NCBI GenBank assembly: GCA_026710155.1 | Contig: JAPORQ010000031.1 | Location: 1-61,967 of the forward strand | Direction of reading: 5' to 3' | Length of the DNA stretch: 61,967 bases | DNA from: Paracoccaceae bacterium | GTDB lineage: Bacteria > Pseudomonadota > Alphaproteobacteria > Rhodobacterales > Rhodobacteraceae | Shown: in pieces, positions 35,819-45,166 of the stretch | Layout: each line of letters begins with the position of its first letter | Numbering within the stretch: position 1 is the first letter of the stretch | Made by a program: the position numbers and the translations under genes | The notes under the pieces: model-generated | The model's database searches: none | The model's input: only the letters and a program-made list of their open reading frames with translations | Told to the model about the DNA's origin: nothing

Positions 35819-36559
35819 ATGTCTTTTCGAAAAAACAGAGCAAGATTATTTGTGGAATCTCCTCTTGGGCATGGTATCGGTGTTAAAATAACGGGACAGC
35901 AATTTCATTATTTGAAAAACGTTTTACGAATTCGGTCAAACCAGTCAGTTTCCCTTTTTAATGGTTGCGAAGGCGAATGGAAGGCAAAAGTAAAAGAAAT
36001 TGCCACAAAAAAGATAGTTTTGTTTTGTGAAGCGAAAACAAGGAAACAGTTAAGCCCACCCGACTTTTGGTATCTTTTTGCCCCATTGAAGAAAGCGCGT
36101 CTGGATTTTGCCATCGAAAAGGTAACCGAGATAGGGGTTTCCAAGATAATACCCGTGATCACGGAATTTACCCAAAGCACCAGAATTTCCACCAAACGGC
36201 TTCAGGCCATTGCAATGGAAGCCACGGAACAATGTGGGGGACTTAAGGTGCCTGAAGTGATGCCTCCCGGATCCTTGTCTGAAATCATTGGCGGTTGGCC
36301 TCCGGACAGGGATTTGATCTATTGTGACGAGTTGGCAGAATGCACAGGGGAAATACCATCAGTGGTTTCAAGGGGAGGGAAATTGGCGATACTTATTGGT
36401 CCTGAGGGTGGTTTTTCACAGAAGGACAGGGAGTTGATTGATACCCTGGATGAATCATGCCGATTTTCCCTCGGAAAAAGGATTTTGCGAGCAGAAACAG
36501 CGGCGGTTTCAGCTTTTTCGTTGATCAGATGGCATTACGGTAATGGTTCTCTTGAATAG
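35819..36559 (+). CDS. rsmE: 16S rRNA m3U1498 methyltransferase
   Basis: A 246-residue SPOUT-fold methyltransferase acting on U1498 of 16S rRNA. Features: the N-terminal PUA-like part (RLFVESPLGHG, HYLKNVLRIRSNQSVSLFNG), then KKARLDFAIEKVTEIGVSKI, TEFTQ, MEATEQCGG, and the SAM-binding knot LAILIGPEGGFSQKDREL with SLGKRILRAETA. ATG 35819 (MSFRKNRARLF) was preferred to a TTG 30 bases upstream because it matches the family length. gshA follows after 153 bp on the same strand. Confidence 0.95.
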   Translation: MSFRKNRARLFVESPLGHGIGVKITGQQFHYLKNVLRIRSNQSVSLFNGCEGEWKAKVKEIATKKIVLFCEAKTRKQLSPPDFWYLFAPLKKARLDFAIEKVTEIGVSKIIPVITEFTQSTRISTKRLQAIAMEATEQCGGLKVPEVMPPGSLSEIIGGWPPDRDLIYCDELAECTGEIPSVVSRGGKLAILIGPEGGFSQKDRELIDTLDESCRFSLGKRILRAETAAVSAFSLIRWHYGNGSLE

Positions 36560-36712
36560 GAAGCCAGTTGTTCCTTCTTTGTTCGAGTCGGATTTTATCC
36601 AAAATGATCAAATGGTTGTTATGAATGGCCAATTTTACGTATAGGTAACACGATGAAAATCGAGCAGTTTGTATTTTTTGTTTTCATGAATAATTTTCGG
36701 AATATCGAATAA

Positions 36713-38083
36713 ATGTCCATTCCCCAACAAGGCAACAAGGTAATTGAACATTACCATGATCTTGTCGAATATCTAGAGCAGGGGTGCAAACCCAAAAATC
36801 AATGGCGAATAGGTACCGAACACGAAAAATTTGGATTTGTCCAAAGCAACCGGAACCCTTTGCCCTACCGCGGGGATTGTTCGATTGTTGCCCTTCTGGA
36901 GGGACTCAGGGATGAGTTTTCATGGCACCCGGTCCTTGAAGGAGATAACCTTATAGGTTTAATGAAGGACGGAGCAAATGTCTCGCTTGAACCCGGAGGG
37001 CAGATCGAACTATCGGGGGCTCCATTGGAAACACTTCATGAAACCTGTGATGAGGTAAACAACCATCTAAAGGAAGTCCGTACCATAGGTGACCTTATTG
37101 GTGCCGGCTTCATGGGTATCGGAGCTGCACCGGAATGGTCCCATGAACAAATGCCCATCCTGCCCAAGGGCAGGTATCAACTGATGACAGACTATATGAA
37201 AAAGGTTGGTCAATTGGGTGTTCAAATGATGTACAGGACCTGTACAGTTCAGGTCAATCTGGATTTCAGTTCCGAGTCCGACATGATCAGAAAACTCAGG
37301 GTAGCCCTGGCACTTCAGCCGATTGCAACGGCTTTTTTTGCCAATTCACCTTTTTTTGAAGGTAAGTTTACCGATCATTTGAGTTGGCGAAGCAGGGTTT
37401 GGAGGGATTTGGATCCTGACAGGACAGGCATGTTGCCATTTGTTTTTGATGATGGTTTCGGTTTTGAAGCCTGGACAGAATATGCTTTGGATGTTCCCAT
37501 GTATTTCGTATTCAGGAATAACCGCTATCTTGATGCAAGGGGGCTTTCGTTTCGGGACTTTCTAAAGGGAAAGTTACCCATATTGCCTGGTGAACTCCCT
37601 CTGGATTCGGATTGGGGCGATCATTTGACGACAATATTTCCAGAAGCCAGAATAAAAAGGTTTATTGAAATGAGAGGTGCTGATGGCGGGACCTGGGGCA
37701 GGCTCTGTGCACTTCCTGCACTTTGGGTGGGTCTGCTATATGATCAGGATGCACTGGATGAAGCATGGCAACTGGTAAAGTCATTCGATCACGAAACCCG
37801 GGAAGCCTTGCGGGTGGAAAGTTCCCGACATGGATTTGAAGCCCGGGTTGGTGAAATCAAAATTCTGGATCTGGCCAGAAAGGTTCTTGCCATTGCAGAT
37901 AGGGGCTTGCAGGCAAGGCAAAAGTTTTCTTCCAGTCAACCACTTGTGGACGAGCGGCATTTTCTCAATGCTCTCTGGGACAGTTTGGACACCAAAATGA
38001 CACCCGCCGACGAACTGCTCAAAAAATTCCATGGTGAATGGGGAGGCAAACTGGGACCGATTTACGATGAGTGCAGCTATTGA
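36713..38083 (+). CDS. gshA: Glutamate--cysteine ligase, plant/alphaproteobacterial type
   Basis: A 456-residue enzyme joining glutamate and cysteine, the first step of glutathione synthesis. Diagnostic stretches are WRIGTEHEKFGF, ISLEPGGQIELSGAP-like sequence (here VSLEPGGQIELSGAP), MTDYMKKVGQLGVQMMYRTC, VQVNLDFSSE, FANSPFFEGK and FIEMRGADGG. This is the class found in plants and alphaproteobacteria rather than the E. coli GshA. ATG 36713 follows TAA directly and has no clear RBS; a 19-codon frame (36652-36711) ends just before it. Confidence 0.95.
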   Translation: MSIPQQGNKVIEHYHDLVEYLEQGCKPKNQWRIGTEHEKFGFVQSNRNPLPYRGDCSIVALLEGLRDEFSWHPVLEGDNLIGLMKDGANVSLEPGGQIELSGAPLETLHETCDEVNNHLKEVRTIGDLIGAGFMGIGAAPEWSHEQMPILPKGRYQLMTDYMKKVGQLGVQMMYRTCTVQVNLDFSSESDMIRKLRVALALQPIATAFFANSPFFEGKFTDHLSWRSRVWRDLDPDRTGMLPFVFDDGFGFEAWTEYALDVPMYFVFRNNRYLDARGLSFRDFLKGKLPILPGELPLDSDWGDHLTTIFPEARIKRFIEMRGADGGTWGRLCALPALWVGLLYDQDALDEAWQLVKSFDHETREALRVESSRHGFEARVGEIKILDLARKVLAIADRGLQARQKFSSSQPLVDERHFLNALWDSLDTKMTPADELLKKFHGEWGGKLGPIYDECSY

Positions 38084-38226
38084 AAGGTTCATAGCTGTTA
38101 GTGCAACCCTATATATTGGGTTTTATAACGGATTGATGAGCGTCATTGCATGATTTTAGGTGAGTACTTTGACTCGTCAAAAGATTGTGATACATAAACA
38201 ACAGTTATGTTGTGAGCTCGGTAAGG

Positions 38227-38777
38227 CTAACTGTAACCTCTACTACCGGGTAGAACCAACGGGCCAACGTAATTCCAGAGCACAATGCCAACGATGGTGC
38301 TTGTGAAGAGTACAATTGGTTGGGACACTCCCTCCATGCGATAGGCTCGCGTCAGGAAAAGTATCATTCCACCAACACCCAGCACCACAGCAACCAAAGC
38401 GAAGGGTAGCGGGTGAGTTCCCAACGCTTATGCCGCTTTCACCTCGTCCCCAGAAAAGCTGGAGACATCTCTACCCATCAGCGTTTTCACTGTGAACGGT
38501 AGAGAACGAGGTTTCGGCTGCAAGCTCCGAGACCAAGTGATAAAGCAGCGACACTTGATGCCCGACTTAGCCAGACACTAGGAATAATCACATGAGTCAA
38601 GAACGGTCCTGCAAGCTACGTTTGCGCAACGCCAAATGCATCAAGAGTGTTCTTTTTGTAGGTAACATCTGCCCAATGCATCTTTATTTCCTCAGCACCC
38701 ATTACCATTGCGCCTACGAAATGCGCAATTTCATGAACAAGGATCGTGAGGACAGTCAAAATAACCGCGATGGCAAG
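38227..38777 (-). pseudogene. Relic of a membrane metalloprotease-like (HExxH) protein
   Basis: Read on the minus strand, AIAVILTVLTILVHEIAHFV (about 38775-38715) gives a membrane helix with an HEIAH zinc motif, as in site-2-protease/M50-like enzymes, followed by GAEEIKMHWADVTY. The frame then has an in-frame TAG, continues LAGPFLTHVIIPSVWLSRAS, and shifts. After another stop it reads FALVAVVLGVGGMILFLTRA and VLFTSTIVGIVLWNYVGPLV to 38227. No start codon remains at the 5' end. At least three lesions make it dead. Base composition is richer in GC than its neighbours, suggesting transfer. It lies between the convergent gshA and plsY genes. Confidence 0.6.
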
Positions 38778-38873
38778 CTAGCTAGGAAATTTCTTTAAGG
38801 TTTGCATTCATTAAAGCTTCGTTTGGAGTGGTTTTATACCCTGATCGGCGATCAGGGATGAGGTCCCTGCAAT

Positions 38874-39488
38874 TCAATTGTTCAATTTGATTTTGGATTC
38901 ATTGCCAGACAATAACCTTTTCAAATTGGATAGATGGCATAACCAAACCATTATGGTGATAATTACTGCAACGGGCAGGAAGTCATGAATATCCAACAGA
39001 TACAGCCCGATTGGGAAGAACAGGACAGAAATCAGGGCCGACAGGGAGGCAAATCTGGATAAAAAGGCACAGGACAACCAAATCACTGCACAGATTAAGC
39101 CACCCGGAAAGGAGATTCCGAAAACTATGCCAAAGTAGGTTGCAACTCCCTTGCCACCCTTGAATTTGTGCCAGATGGGAAAAAGATGTCCTAAAAAAGG
39201 CGCAAATGCTACGATTTGAAGTTGAATCGTATCGTCAAGAATAATAATGGCAGCCAATACTGGTATCAAACCCTTGGCAAAATCCAACAGGAGAGTCAGC
39301 CCCGCCGCCCAATGATTTCCGGTTCTAAGTACATTGGTCGTGCCAATGTTGCCCGACCCGATTTCACGCAGATTGCCGAGGTTGAACAATCTTGCCAATA
39401 GAATTCCGAAGGAAATTGATCCAAGACAATAAGACAGAATTGTCAAGGACAGAAAAGTTATTGATGATTGACCAAACAGTTCAGACAT
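38874..39488 (-). CDS. plsY: Acyl-phosphate glycerol-3-phosphate acyltransferase
   Basis: A 204-residue membrane enzyme that acylates glycerol-3-phosphate with acyl phosphate, starting phospholipid synthesis. Motifs: LGSISFGILLARLF, IGSGNIGTTNVLRTG (motif 1), GHLFPIWHKFKGGKGVATYFG (motif 2, in parts) and a C-terminal NLKRLLSGNE (motif 3). About five hydrophobic helices are seen. ATG 39488 overlaps the stop of the dihydroorotase-like gene by 8 bp. It is the last gene of pyrB, pyrC-like, plsY. Confidence 0.95.
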   Translation of the reverse strand: MSELFGQSSITFLSLTILSYCLGSISFGILLARLFNLGNLREIGSGNIGTTNVLRTGNHWAAGLTLLLDFAKGLIPVLAAIIILDDTIQLQIVAFAPFLGHLFPIWHKFKGGKGVATYFGIVFGISFPGGLICAVIWLSCAFLSRFASLSALISVLFFPIGLYLLDIHDFLPVAVIITIMVWLCHLSNLKRLLSGNESKIKLNN

Positions 39489-40794
39489 CTTCTTCCCGGT
39501 TGAAAACAATTCTTCCAGCGACAATGGTTTTCAGTACTTTTCCCTGGAGTGATTGACCATCAAAAGGGGTATTCTTGGATTTGGATGCCAGTGTTGTTCG
39601 GTCCAGAATATATGGATAGTCCGGATCAAACAATACAAAATCAGCTTGATAACCCTTGGCAATTCTTCCCGAGCTCAAACCAAACCTTTTTGATGGATTG
39701 TAGGAAAGAACCTTGAATATGAGAGGCAGGTCAAGATCTTCCGAATGATATAATCTGAGTAGGGCAGGGAGGAGCGTTTCAAGACCGACCGCTCCACTTG
39801 AAGCCCTGTCAAAGGGTATGCGTTTTGATTCCTCATCCTGGGGTGTATGCATGGAGCAGGCTATGGTGATCACACCTCTTTTCAAGCCATCAATGACGGA
39901 CTGTCTATCATCCTCTGAACGCAAAGGCGGTTTTACCTTGAAGAAGGTTCTGTAATCTCCAACATCCAGATCATTCAGGGTTAGGTGATGAATGGAGATT
40001 CCTGCCGAAACATTGAGTCCCCTGTCCAGGGATTGTTCCATTACCATCAAACCCTCACGGGTTGTAATTTGGTCGGCATGATAATCTGCCTTGGTCATTT
40101 CAACGAGTGCCAGATCTCTTTCCAGACCTATTCTTTCGGCCATAGGAGATACCCCTGAAAGACCCCTGAGAGTGGCAAATTTGCCTGAAGTTGCAGAAGT
40201 TCCACCGGACAGCCATGGATCCTGTGGATGTCCTATGACAAGGGAGTTGTTTTGTGAACAATAGGTCAGGCAATTGGCCATGACCTTGGAATTGTTTATG
40301 AAGGAATCGCAATCTGTAAAACCTACGGCACCAGCATCAAGCAACAGAGAAACTTCAGTCATCTGTTCCCCCAACCTCTGTTTGGTCAAAGTCGCAAGTG
40401 GATAAATGGGAATTTCAGAGGCCGATTTGGCCCTCCTTGTAAAGAATTCCAGGGTTTCCGGATTATCTATTGGTGGAGATGTATCAGGTCTGGATATCAT
40501 GGCGGTAACACCACCCCTTGAAGCTGCCAGGCCTGCTGTACCAAAACTTTCCTTGTGGCGTTCACCGGGTTCGCCAATCTTCACCCCGAAATCAACTATA
40601 CCCGGAGCAAGATACCTTCCTTTGCAATCGATAATCGTCCAATCTTCGGGTGAATCAATCCTTTTTTCGCTTACTTCGACAACCTGACCATCGGATACAA
40701 CCACTTCACCATTGTAAACCCTGTCTTCCTCCGGGTCGACAATTCTAGCATTCCTGTAAATATCCACTCTACGATTCCACTGTTCACATATCAA
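39481..40794 (-). CDS. Dihydroorotase homologue lacking the catalytic metal ligands (PyrX-like)
   Basis: A 437-residue amidohydrolase-fold protein, clearly related to class I dihydroorotases ([65 protein letters not shown]). The metal site is gone: active enzymes have D-x-H-x-H where this has DFGVK (68-72), and T/S-D-H-A-P-H where this has ACSMHTPQ (312-319). Such inactive homologues (PyrX/PyrC') serve as structural partners of aspartate transcarbamoylase, and it overlaps pyrB here. An active dihydroorotase should be encoded elsewhere. The start is TTG 40794 overlapping pyrB by 4 bp, or GTG 40767. Confidence 0.88.
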   Translation of the reverse strand: MICEQWNRRVDIYRNARIVDPEEDRVYNGEVVVSDGQVVEVSEKRIDSPEDWTIIDCKGRYLAPGIVDFGVKIGEPGERHKESFGTAGLAASRGGVTAMISRPDTSPPIDNPETLEFFTRRAKSASEIPIYPLATLTKQRLGEQMTEVSLLLDAGAVGFTDCDSFINNSKVMANCLTYCSQNNSLVIGHPQDPWLSGGTSATSGKFATLRGLSGVSPMAERIGLERDLALVEMTKADYHADQITTREGLMVMEQSLDRGLNVSAGISIHHLTLNDLDVGDYRTFFKVKPPLRSEDDRQSVIDGLKRGVITIACSMHTPQDEESKRIPFDRASSGAVGLETLLPALLRLYHSEDLDLPLIFKVLSYNPSKRFGLSSGRIAKGYQADFVLFDPDYPYILDRTTLASKSKNTPFDGQSLQGKVLKTIVAGRIVFNREEDV

Positions 40795-41690
40795 TCATTC
40801 TGACAAAGGTGGCATATCACGGCCATTCTGGCAGCGACGCCAAATTCCACCTGATTTTGTATGACCGAATGGTTGATATCATCAGCCAGATTACCATCAA
40901 TTTCAGTACCACGGTTCATTGGGCCTGGATGCATGACGATGGCATCTTTCCCGGCATGTTGCAATTTTTCATAAGTCAATCCGTATGTCTTGTAATATTC
41001 CCTGATCGAAGGAATCATCGCACCGGCCATCCTTTCCTTTTGCAACCGGAGCATCATGACGACATCCACCCCTTTCAAACCCTGCTCCAAATCATGATAG
41101 ATTTCAACTCCCAACTCTTCAATTTCCGAAGGCATAAGTGTTCGGGGTCCCACCAATCTGATCAGATTGCCCTTTTTACCGAGCAACTGTATGTTTGATC
41201 TGGCAACCCTGGAATGTTTGATATCTCCACAAATGGCTACCTTCAAACCGGAAAGGGTCTTTTTTGTCCGCTGGATTGTCAAGGCATCCAGAAGAGCTTG
41301 GGTAGGATGTTCATGGATACCGTCCCCGGCATTGATTACCGAACAATGAACCTTGTCTGACAAAAGATTGGCTGCACCAGAACTGGGGTGTCTAATGACC
41401 AAAATATCAGGTTGCATGGCATTGAGGGTCAGGGCCGTATCAATCAGCGTTTCACCTTTCCCCACTGAACTTTTTTCAACCCCCAAATTCATCACATCGG
41501 CACCAAGTCTCTTGCCGGCAAGTTCAAAACTGGCCTGTGTTCTGGTGGAATTTTCAAAAAATATGTTGATTTGGGTCTTGCCTTCCAATTCACGGGAATG
41601 TTTGTTCGATTGGCGATTAAGATTTACAAAATCATTTGCCCGATCAAGGATGGTGTCAATTTCCTGAACGGAAAGATTTTCTATTCCCAA
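40791..41690 (-). CDS. pyrB: Aspartate carbamoyltransferase catalytic subunit
   Basis: A ~300-residue enzyme condensing carbamoyl phosphate with aspartate in pyrimidine synthesis. Motifs: [20 protein letters not shown] (carbamoyl-phosphate loop), [16 protein letters not shown] (80s loop), [27 protein letters not shown] and [13 protein letters not shown]. No ATG or GTG starts the frame properly. TTG 41690 would cut off residues KHLLGI that are conserved in relatives. ATC at 41702, 8 bases after AAGGG, would restore them, so a rare AUC start is possible. It is the first gene of the pyrB, pyrX-like, plsY run. Confidence 0.95.
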   Translation of the reverse strand: MGIENLSVQEIDTILDRANDFVNLNRQSNKHSRELEGKTQINIFFENSTRTQASFELAGKRLGADVMNLGVEKSSVGKGETLIDTALTLNAMQPDILVIRHPSSGAANLLSDKVHCSVINAGDGIHEHPTQALLDALTIQRTKKTLSGLKVAICGDIKHSRVARSNIQLLGKKGNLIRLVGPRTLMPSEIEELGVEIYHDLEQGLKGVDVVMMLRLQKERMAGAMIPSIREYYKTYGLTYEKLQHAGKDAIVMHPGPMNRGTEIDGNLADDINHSVIQNQVEFGVAARMAVICHLCQND

Positions 41691-41849
41691 TAGGTGTTTG
41701 ATGTTATCATCCCTTCAAGGCTACTATCCAACTGGAAGAAAATTCCTAATTTCTGATTTAAGAATTTAAGTGCATAATTGGTAGTTAATTTAAAAAACAG
41801 TTCATAATTTTGAAGAAAAATCTTTTCCAAATCTAGACTGATCAATCAG

Positions 41850-42665
41850 ATGGCAGATATTAAGGACAATATAGAGATCCTCAAATGGCAAATTGAAATG
41901 GGGGTCGATGAAATCATTGGTGAAAAGCCGGTGAATCGATTTCTCGAAGAAGACCCAAAAGTTGCCAAACCAACCTTGAATGTGTCCCCTTCGCACGACA
42001 TTAAGCCTCCAGATCCAAAATCAGTTGAAAAACCACCACAAGAAAACATCAATTCCCAAGATGCAGTAACAGAGGCAACAAAACTGGTTGCTGATGTCAA
42101 CAACCTCGAGGATTTAAGAAAAGCGATATTGGAATTTCCACATTGCTCGTTTAGAAATACTTCAAATAATCTGGTTTTTTCTGATGGTAATCCTGAAGCC
42201 TGGTTAATGATTTTGGGTGAAGCACCAGGTTACGAAGAGGATATGAAGGGAAAACCGTTTGTGGGTAAATCAGGCCGGCTTTTGGACAAGATATTTTCTG
42301 AAACCGGAATTTCCCGATCCAATTCAAAGCCTCATGATTCATTCTATATCACCAATACCATAAATTGGAGACCACCCGGAAATCGCAACCCTATTAAAAA
42401 TGAAATCGAAATGTTTCGGCCATTTGTCATAAAGCATATTGAATTGATCAACCCTAAAATATTGGTTTTGTCAGGTAACATCGCTTGTACTGCAATTTTA
42501 AACCAGCAGGGTATAACCAAATTGCGGGGAAAATGGTTGAATATCGATAATTTGCACATTATGCCGATTGTTCATCCAGCCTTCCTGTTGAGAAATCCTA
42601 CTTTCAAAAAAAACACTTGGCAGGATGTACTGGCAATCAAGAAAAAGCTAGTGGAGCTGATATGA
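41850..42665 (+). CDS. Family 4-like uracil-DNA glycosylase
   Basis: A 271-residue protein whose last ~190 residues have the uracil glycosylase fold: ILGEAPGYEEDMKGKPFVGK (motif A with GEAPG and GKPFVG), YITNTINWRPPGNRNP, ILVLSGNIACTAIL and the C-terminal IVHPAFLLRNP (motif B). The first ~85 residues are a variable, proline- and acid-rich lead. Only two cysteines are present (HCSFRN and IACTA), so the four-cysteine iron-sulfur site of classical family 4 enzymes cannot form; alphaproteobacterial homologues I recall share this. Its stop overlaps moaB by 4 bp. Confidence 0.88.
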   Translation: MADIKDNIEILKWQIEMGVDEIIGEKPVNRFLEEDPKVAKPTLNVSPSHDIKPPDPKSVEKPPQENINSQDAVTEATKLVADVNNLEDLRKAILEFPHCSFRNTSNNLVFSDGNPEAWLMILGEAPGYEEDMKGKPFVGKSGRLLDKIFSETGISRSNSKPHDSFYITNTINWRPPGNRNPIKNEIEMFRPFVIKHIELINPKILVLSGNIACTAILNQQGITKLRGKWLNIDNLHIMPIVHPAFLLRNPTFKKNTWQDVLAIKKKLVELI

Positions 42666-43195
42666 ATTCCGGTGATTTGCATCCTTTTGTACCAGTCAAT
42701 ATTGCTGTATTGACCATTTCCGATACCAGGACTAAGGAAGATGATAAATCAGGCAAGCTTTTGGCACATAAAGCAGCCGGTGAAGGTCACAAGGTGGTCT
42801 GTCAAGAAATAATACCGGATGAGTTTAACCTCATTAGGAAAAGACTGTTGGAATTGGGTGAAAAATCTGACGTGGATGTGGTGATAACCACTGGGGGAAC
42901 AGGTTTAACCGGCAGGGATGTTTCAGTTGAAGCTCACCACAGTATCTATGAAAAGGAAATAACTGGTTTCTCGGCTTTGTTTACGTTGCTGTCCTACAAT
43001 AAAATTGGAGCATCAGCCATACAGTCAAGAGCTTGTGGAGGTGTCTATGCCGGAACCTATTATTTTGCCATACCAGGTTCTCCAAGTGCTTGTAAGGATG
43101 CTTGGGATGGCATACTGAAATCACAATTGGACCTACGAAATCTTCCCTGTAATCTTGTAGAGATAATGCCTCGTTTGGAAGAGCACCGGAAATAA
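42662..43195 (+). CDS. moaB: Molybdenum cofactor biosynthesis protein B
   Basis: A 177-residue MogA/MoaB-fold protein, thought to adenylylate molybdopterin. Motifs: NIAVLTISDTRTKEDDKSGK, DVVITTGGTGLTGRDVSVEA, GFSALFTLLSYNKIGASAIQ and AIPGSPSACKDAW. ATG 42662 lies in the stop of the glycosylase gene (ATGA). An upstream in-frame start exists but would overlap 48 bp. Together with moaD/moaE at 23 kb this shows active molybdopterin synthesis. Confidence 0.94.
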   Translation: MNSGDLHPFVPVNIAVLTISDTRTKEDDKSGKLLAHKAAGEGHKVVCQEIIPDEFNLIRKRLLELGEKSDVDVVITTGGTGLTGRDVSVEAHHSIYEKEITGFSALFTLLSYNKIGASAIQSRACGGVYAGTYYFAIPGSPSACKDAWDGILKSQLDLRNLPCNLVEIMPRLEEHRK

Positions 43196-43595
43196 AATGG
43201 TTTTAAATTAACGAAGAAAAAGGAATACCCCAAGATAATAAATCCAATGATGTGAATGTAATTGGCACTTGCAAGGGTTTTTGGAGCAATCCTGCATACA
43301 AATGAAAACGATCTAGCCAATGACTTTAAAAATAGAAACTTGGTTGGTGGAAAGGTATATCGGGCAGAACGACCAAAATAATCTTACTGATCATACAAAG
43401 TTTACTAGAAGTAAAAGACGACTACTAGAGGAAGCAAATTGTCGGTAATAAAAATTGGAAAATCTTTGGATAAATACATGGAGCAATTTTACTACAAATG
43501 AAGCAACAAAACTTAGTATATTTCCATTGGAGGTATCCTTATAAACAGAAACTATTGTTTGTAAGAAATATATTTGAGATATAAAATCTGACTTC
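43196..43595. other. Intergenic region between convergent moaB and the DsbD-like gene
   Basis: About 400 AT-rich bases. Short frames exist but have no RBS or known motif. I see no gene; a terminator for the converging genes is expected but no strong stem with a T-run is evident. Confidence 0.4.
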
Positions 43596-44492
43596 TTAAC
43601 ATCCCTGGATTTCATAGGTATGGTTATCGGTAAGTATTGTTAGCAGGATTTTGGAAGTATCCAGTTTCTTGCTACTGTCTTTCAGGAATTCAAAATTGGT
43701 ATAGATGACACTAAATTCACGGTTTTCCAGAATTTCCATGGGCTTGTAGAAAAATACCGGATCGGCTGTACTTTCGTAAATCGCAAGGAATGGTTTCTCA
43801 GGATTGAGCAGTGATGTACTGATACTTGTCGAAATCACCGGAGGATCCGTTTCATAATTTATTGTACAATCAATCTCATCCTGGTGGCTTGCAGGAGCCC
43901 AAACTGTTGGTTTGCTCAGTAAGGAATCATGTAAAGCTGGCCAATCCATTTCAAGGAATGGCAAAAGGTCAATTGAAATTTCCTCGAAAACAGGAATGCA
44001 GACATCCTTGCAAACTCCCATGAAAATTGTTCCAATACCACTTATGGGCATTCCTGACTTTTCAGGTTTGATTTGCAATGGAAATATGACCCTATCGGTA
44101 TAACCAATGGACTGTTCTCCAGCCATCTCGACAATGGATGGATTGGGCCAGTGAATTTCGTAGTCCTGGAAATTGTTTTTGGCAAGCCATTCAATAGATA
44201 GGGGAATTCCTGTATTTCCTGTTTTGCGCCAATAGGTTTTCCAACCTTCAACCAATTTTATGTCAATGCCTGCATTGTGAACCTCAATGCCATTCTTCTC
44301 CTCCCTCCATCCATGCAGAATTTCAATGGTGTAGATATCTTCTGGTATGCTCGCATTATAGAGGGCCAGACCAGAATTTTCAGGTTCGCTTGCCATTGAG
44401 GGGTTAAAATAACCTATCAGTAGCAGTATGTAGAAGAACCTGATAAAGGAAATCTTTATTAATGGTCGTTTTTGTTTTTTCATTTTTTTCAT
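43596..44492 (-). CDS. Exported DsbD N-terminal-domain-like protein
   Basis: A 298-residue protein with a signal peptide: a K-rich start, ISFIRFFYILLLIGYF, and a cut after SMA before SEPENSG. The mature part has VEGWKTYWRKTGNTGIPLSI, VIFPLQIKPEKSG and the redox pair GVCKDVCIPVFEEI. This resembles the periplasmic alpha domain of DsbD/ScsB, which passes electrons to partner proteins. There is no transmembrane electron-carrier part, so a separate CcdA-like partner is presumed. It is divergent from algH; only 21 bp separate the likely starts, so at least one promoter lies inside the other gene or one start is wrong. Confidence 0.8.
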   Translation of the reverse strand: MKKMKKQKRPLIKISFIRFFYILLLIGYFNPSMASEPENSGLALYNASIPEDIYTIEILHGWREEKNGIEVHNAGIDIKLVEGWKTYWRKTGNTGIPLSIEWLAKNNFQDYEIHWPNPSIVEMAGEQSIGYTDRVIFPLQIKPEKSGMPISGIGTIFMGVCKDVCIPVFEEISIDLLPFLEMDWPALHDSLLSKPTVWAPASHQDEIDCTINYETDPPVISTSISTSLLNPEKPFLAIYESTADPVFFYKPMEILENREFSVIYTNFEFLKDSSKKLDTSKILLTILTDNHTYEIQGC

Positions 44493-44513
44493 AACAAGTT
44501 ATTCTATCTGCCA

Positions 44514-45149
44514 ATGATTAAGTTTGAAGTACCTTTCAAGTTTGAAAGCAATAAAATGGATGACGGTCCAATTTCAGGTTCCACAAAACCTCCCGTACAT
44601 TACCTGACCGGCAAACTGTTGATTGCCATGCCGGCAATGGATGATCCTTACTTTCAAGATAGTGTCATATTGATTCTTGACCATGATGAATCCAAAGCCG
44701 TGGGAGTTGTAATCAACAAACCCGCGGGTTTCATTCAATTTGGTAAGCAGGTAGGAAAGGAAAAAGCTGAGGTATGGGATAATTTACAGATACCCGTTTA
44801 CTTTGGTGGACCGGTTGATAGTGAGTTGGCAATGATTTTACACTCATGCGATATAACCGATTACGAGTCATCGCAAGTAATTAATGAACACTTTTGTGTT
44901 ACCAGTAGCTTGCACATACTGGAGGAGATTTCCAAAGGGGAAGGTCCTGACAAGCGTCTTTTCTCATTGGGGTATGCCAGTTGGGCCCCGGGTCAACTTG
45001 AGAATGAACTACAGGCAAATGTTTGGCTTGTTGGAGAAGGTTCAAAGGATCTGGTATTTGATACGGATGCCCACGATATTTGGTCATCCGCAATTCAATC
45101 AATCGGAGTAGACCCAGGTTTACTGTCAACCAAAGGTGGTACGGCCTAA
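44514..45149 (+). CDS. algH: YqgE/AlgH family protein
   Basis: A ~211-residue UPF0301 protein. The family signatures are LTGKLLIAMPAMDDPYFQDS, VILILDHDESKAVGVVINKP, VYFGGPVDSELAMILHS, YASWAPGQLENEL and ANVWLVGEGS. The biochemical role of the family is not settled. ATG 44514 was chosen; ATG 44556 (MDDGPISG) is an alternative that leaves more room for divergent promoters. Confidence 0.92.
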   Translation: MIKFEVPFKFESNKMDDGPISGSTKPPVHYLTGKLLIAMPAMDDPYFQDSVILILDHDESKAVGVVINKPAGFIQFGKQVGKEKAEVWDNLQIPVYFGGPVDSELAMILHSCDITDYESSQVINEHFCVTSSLHILEEISKGEGPDKRLFSLGYASWAPGQLENELQANVWLVGEGSKDLVFDTDAHDIWSSAIQSIGVDPGLLSTKGGTA

Positions 45150-45166
45150 CCATTTTCCCAGGCAGT

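Noticed and set aside
36652-36711. 19-codon frame ending directly before the gshA ATG, possible leader peptide
   Set aside because: No RBS or attenuator-like hairpins; such a short frame is expected by chance.
38592-38798. 68-codon plus-strand frame between gshA and plsY
   Set aside because: It is the shadow of the minus-strand HEIAH membrane-protein relic.
43391-43615. 74-codon minus-strand frame after the DsbD-like gene
   Set aside because: No family resemblance, no RBS, and low-complexity serine/leucine tail; treated as non-coding.
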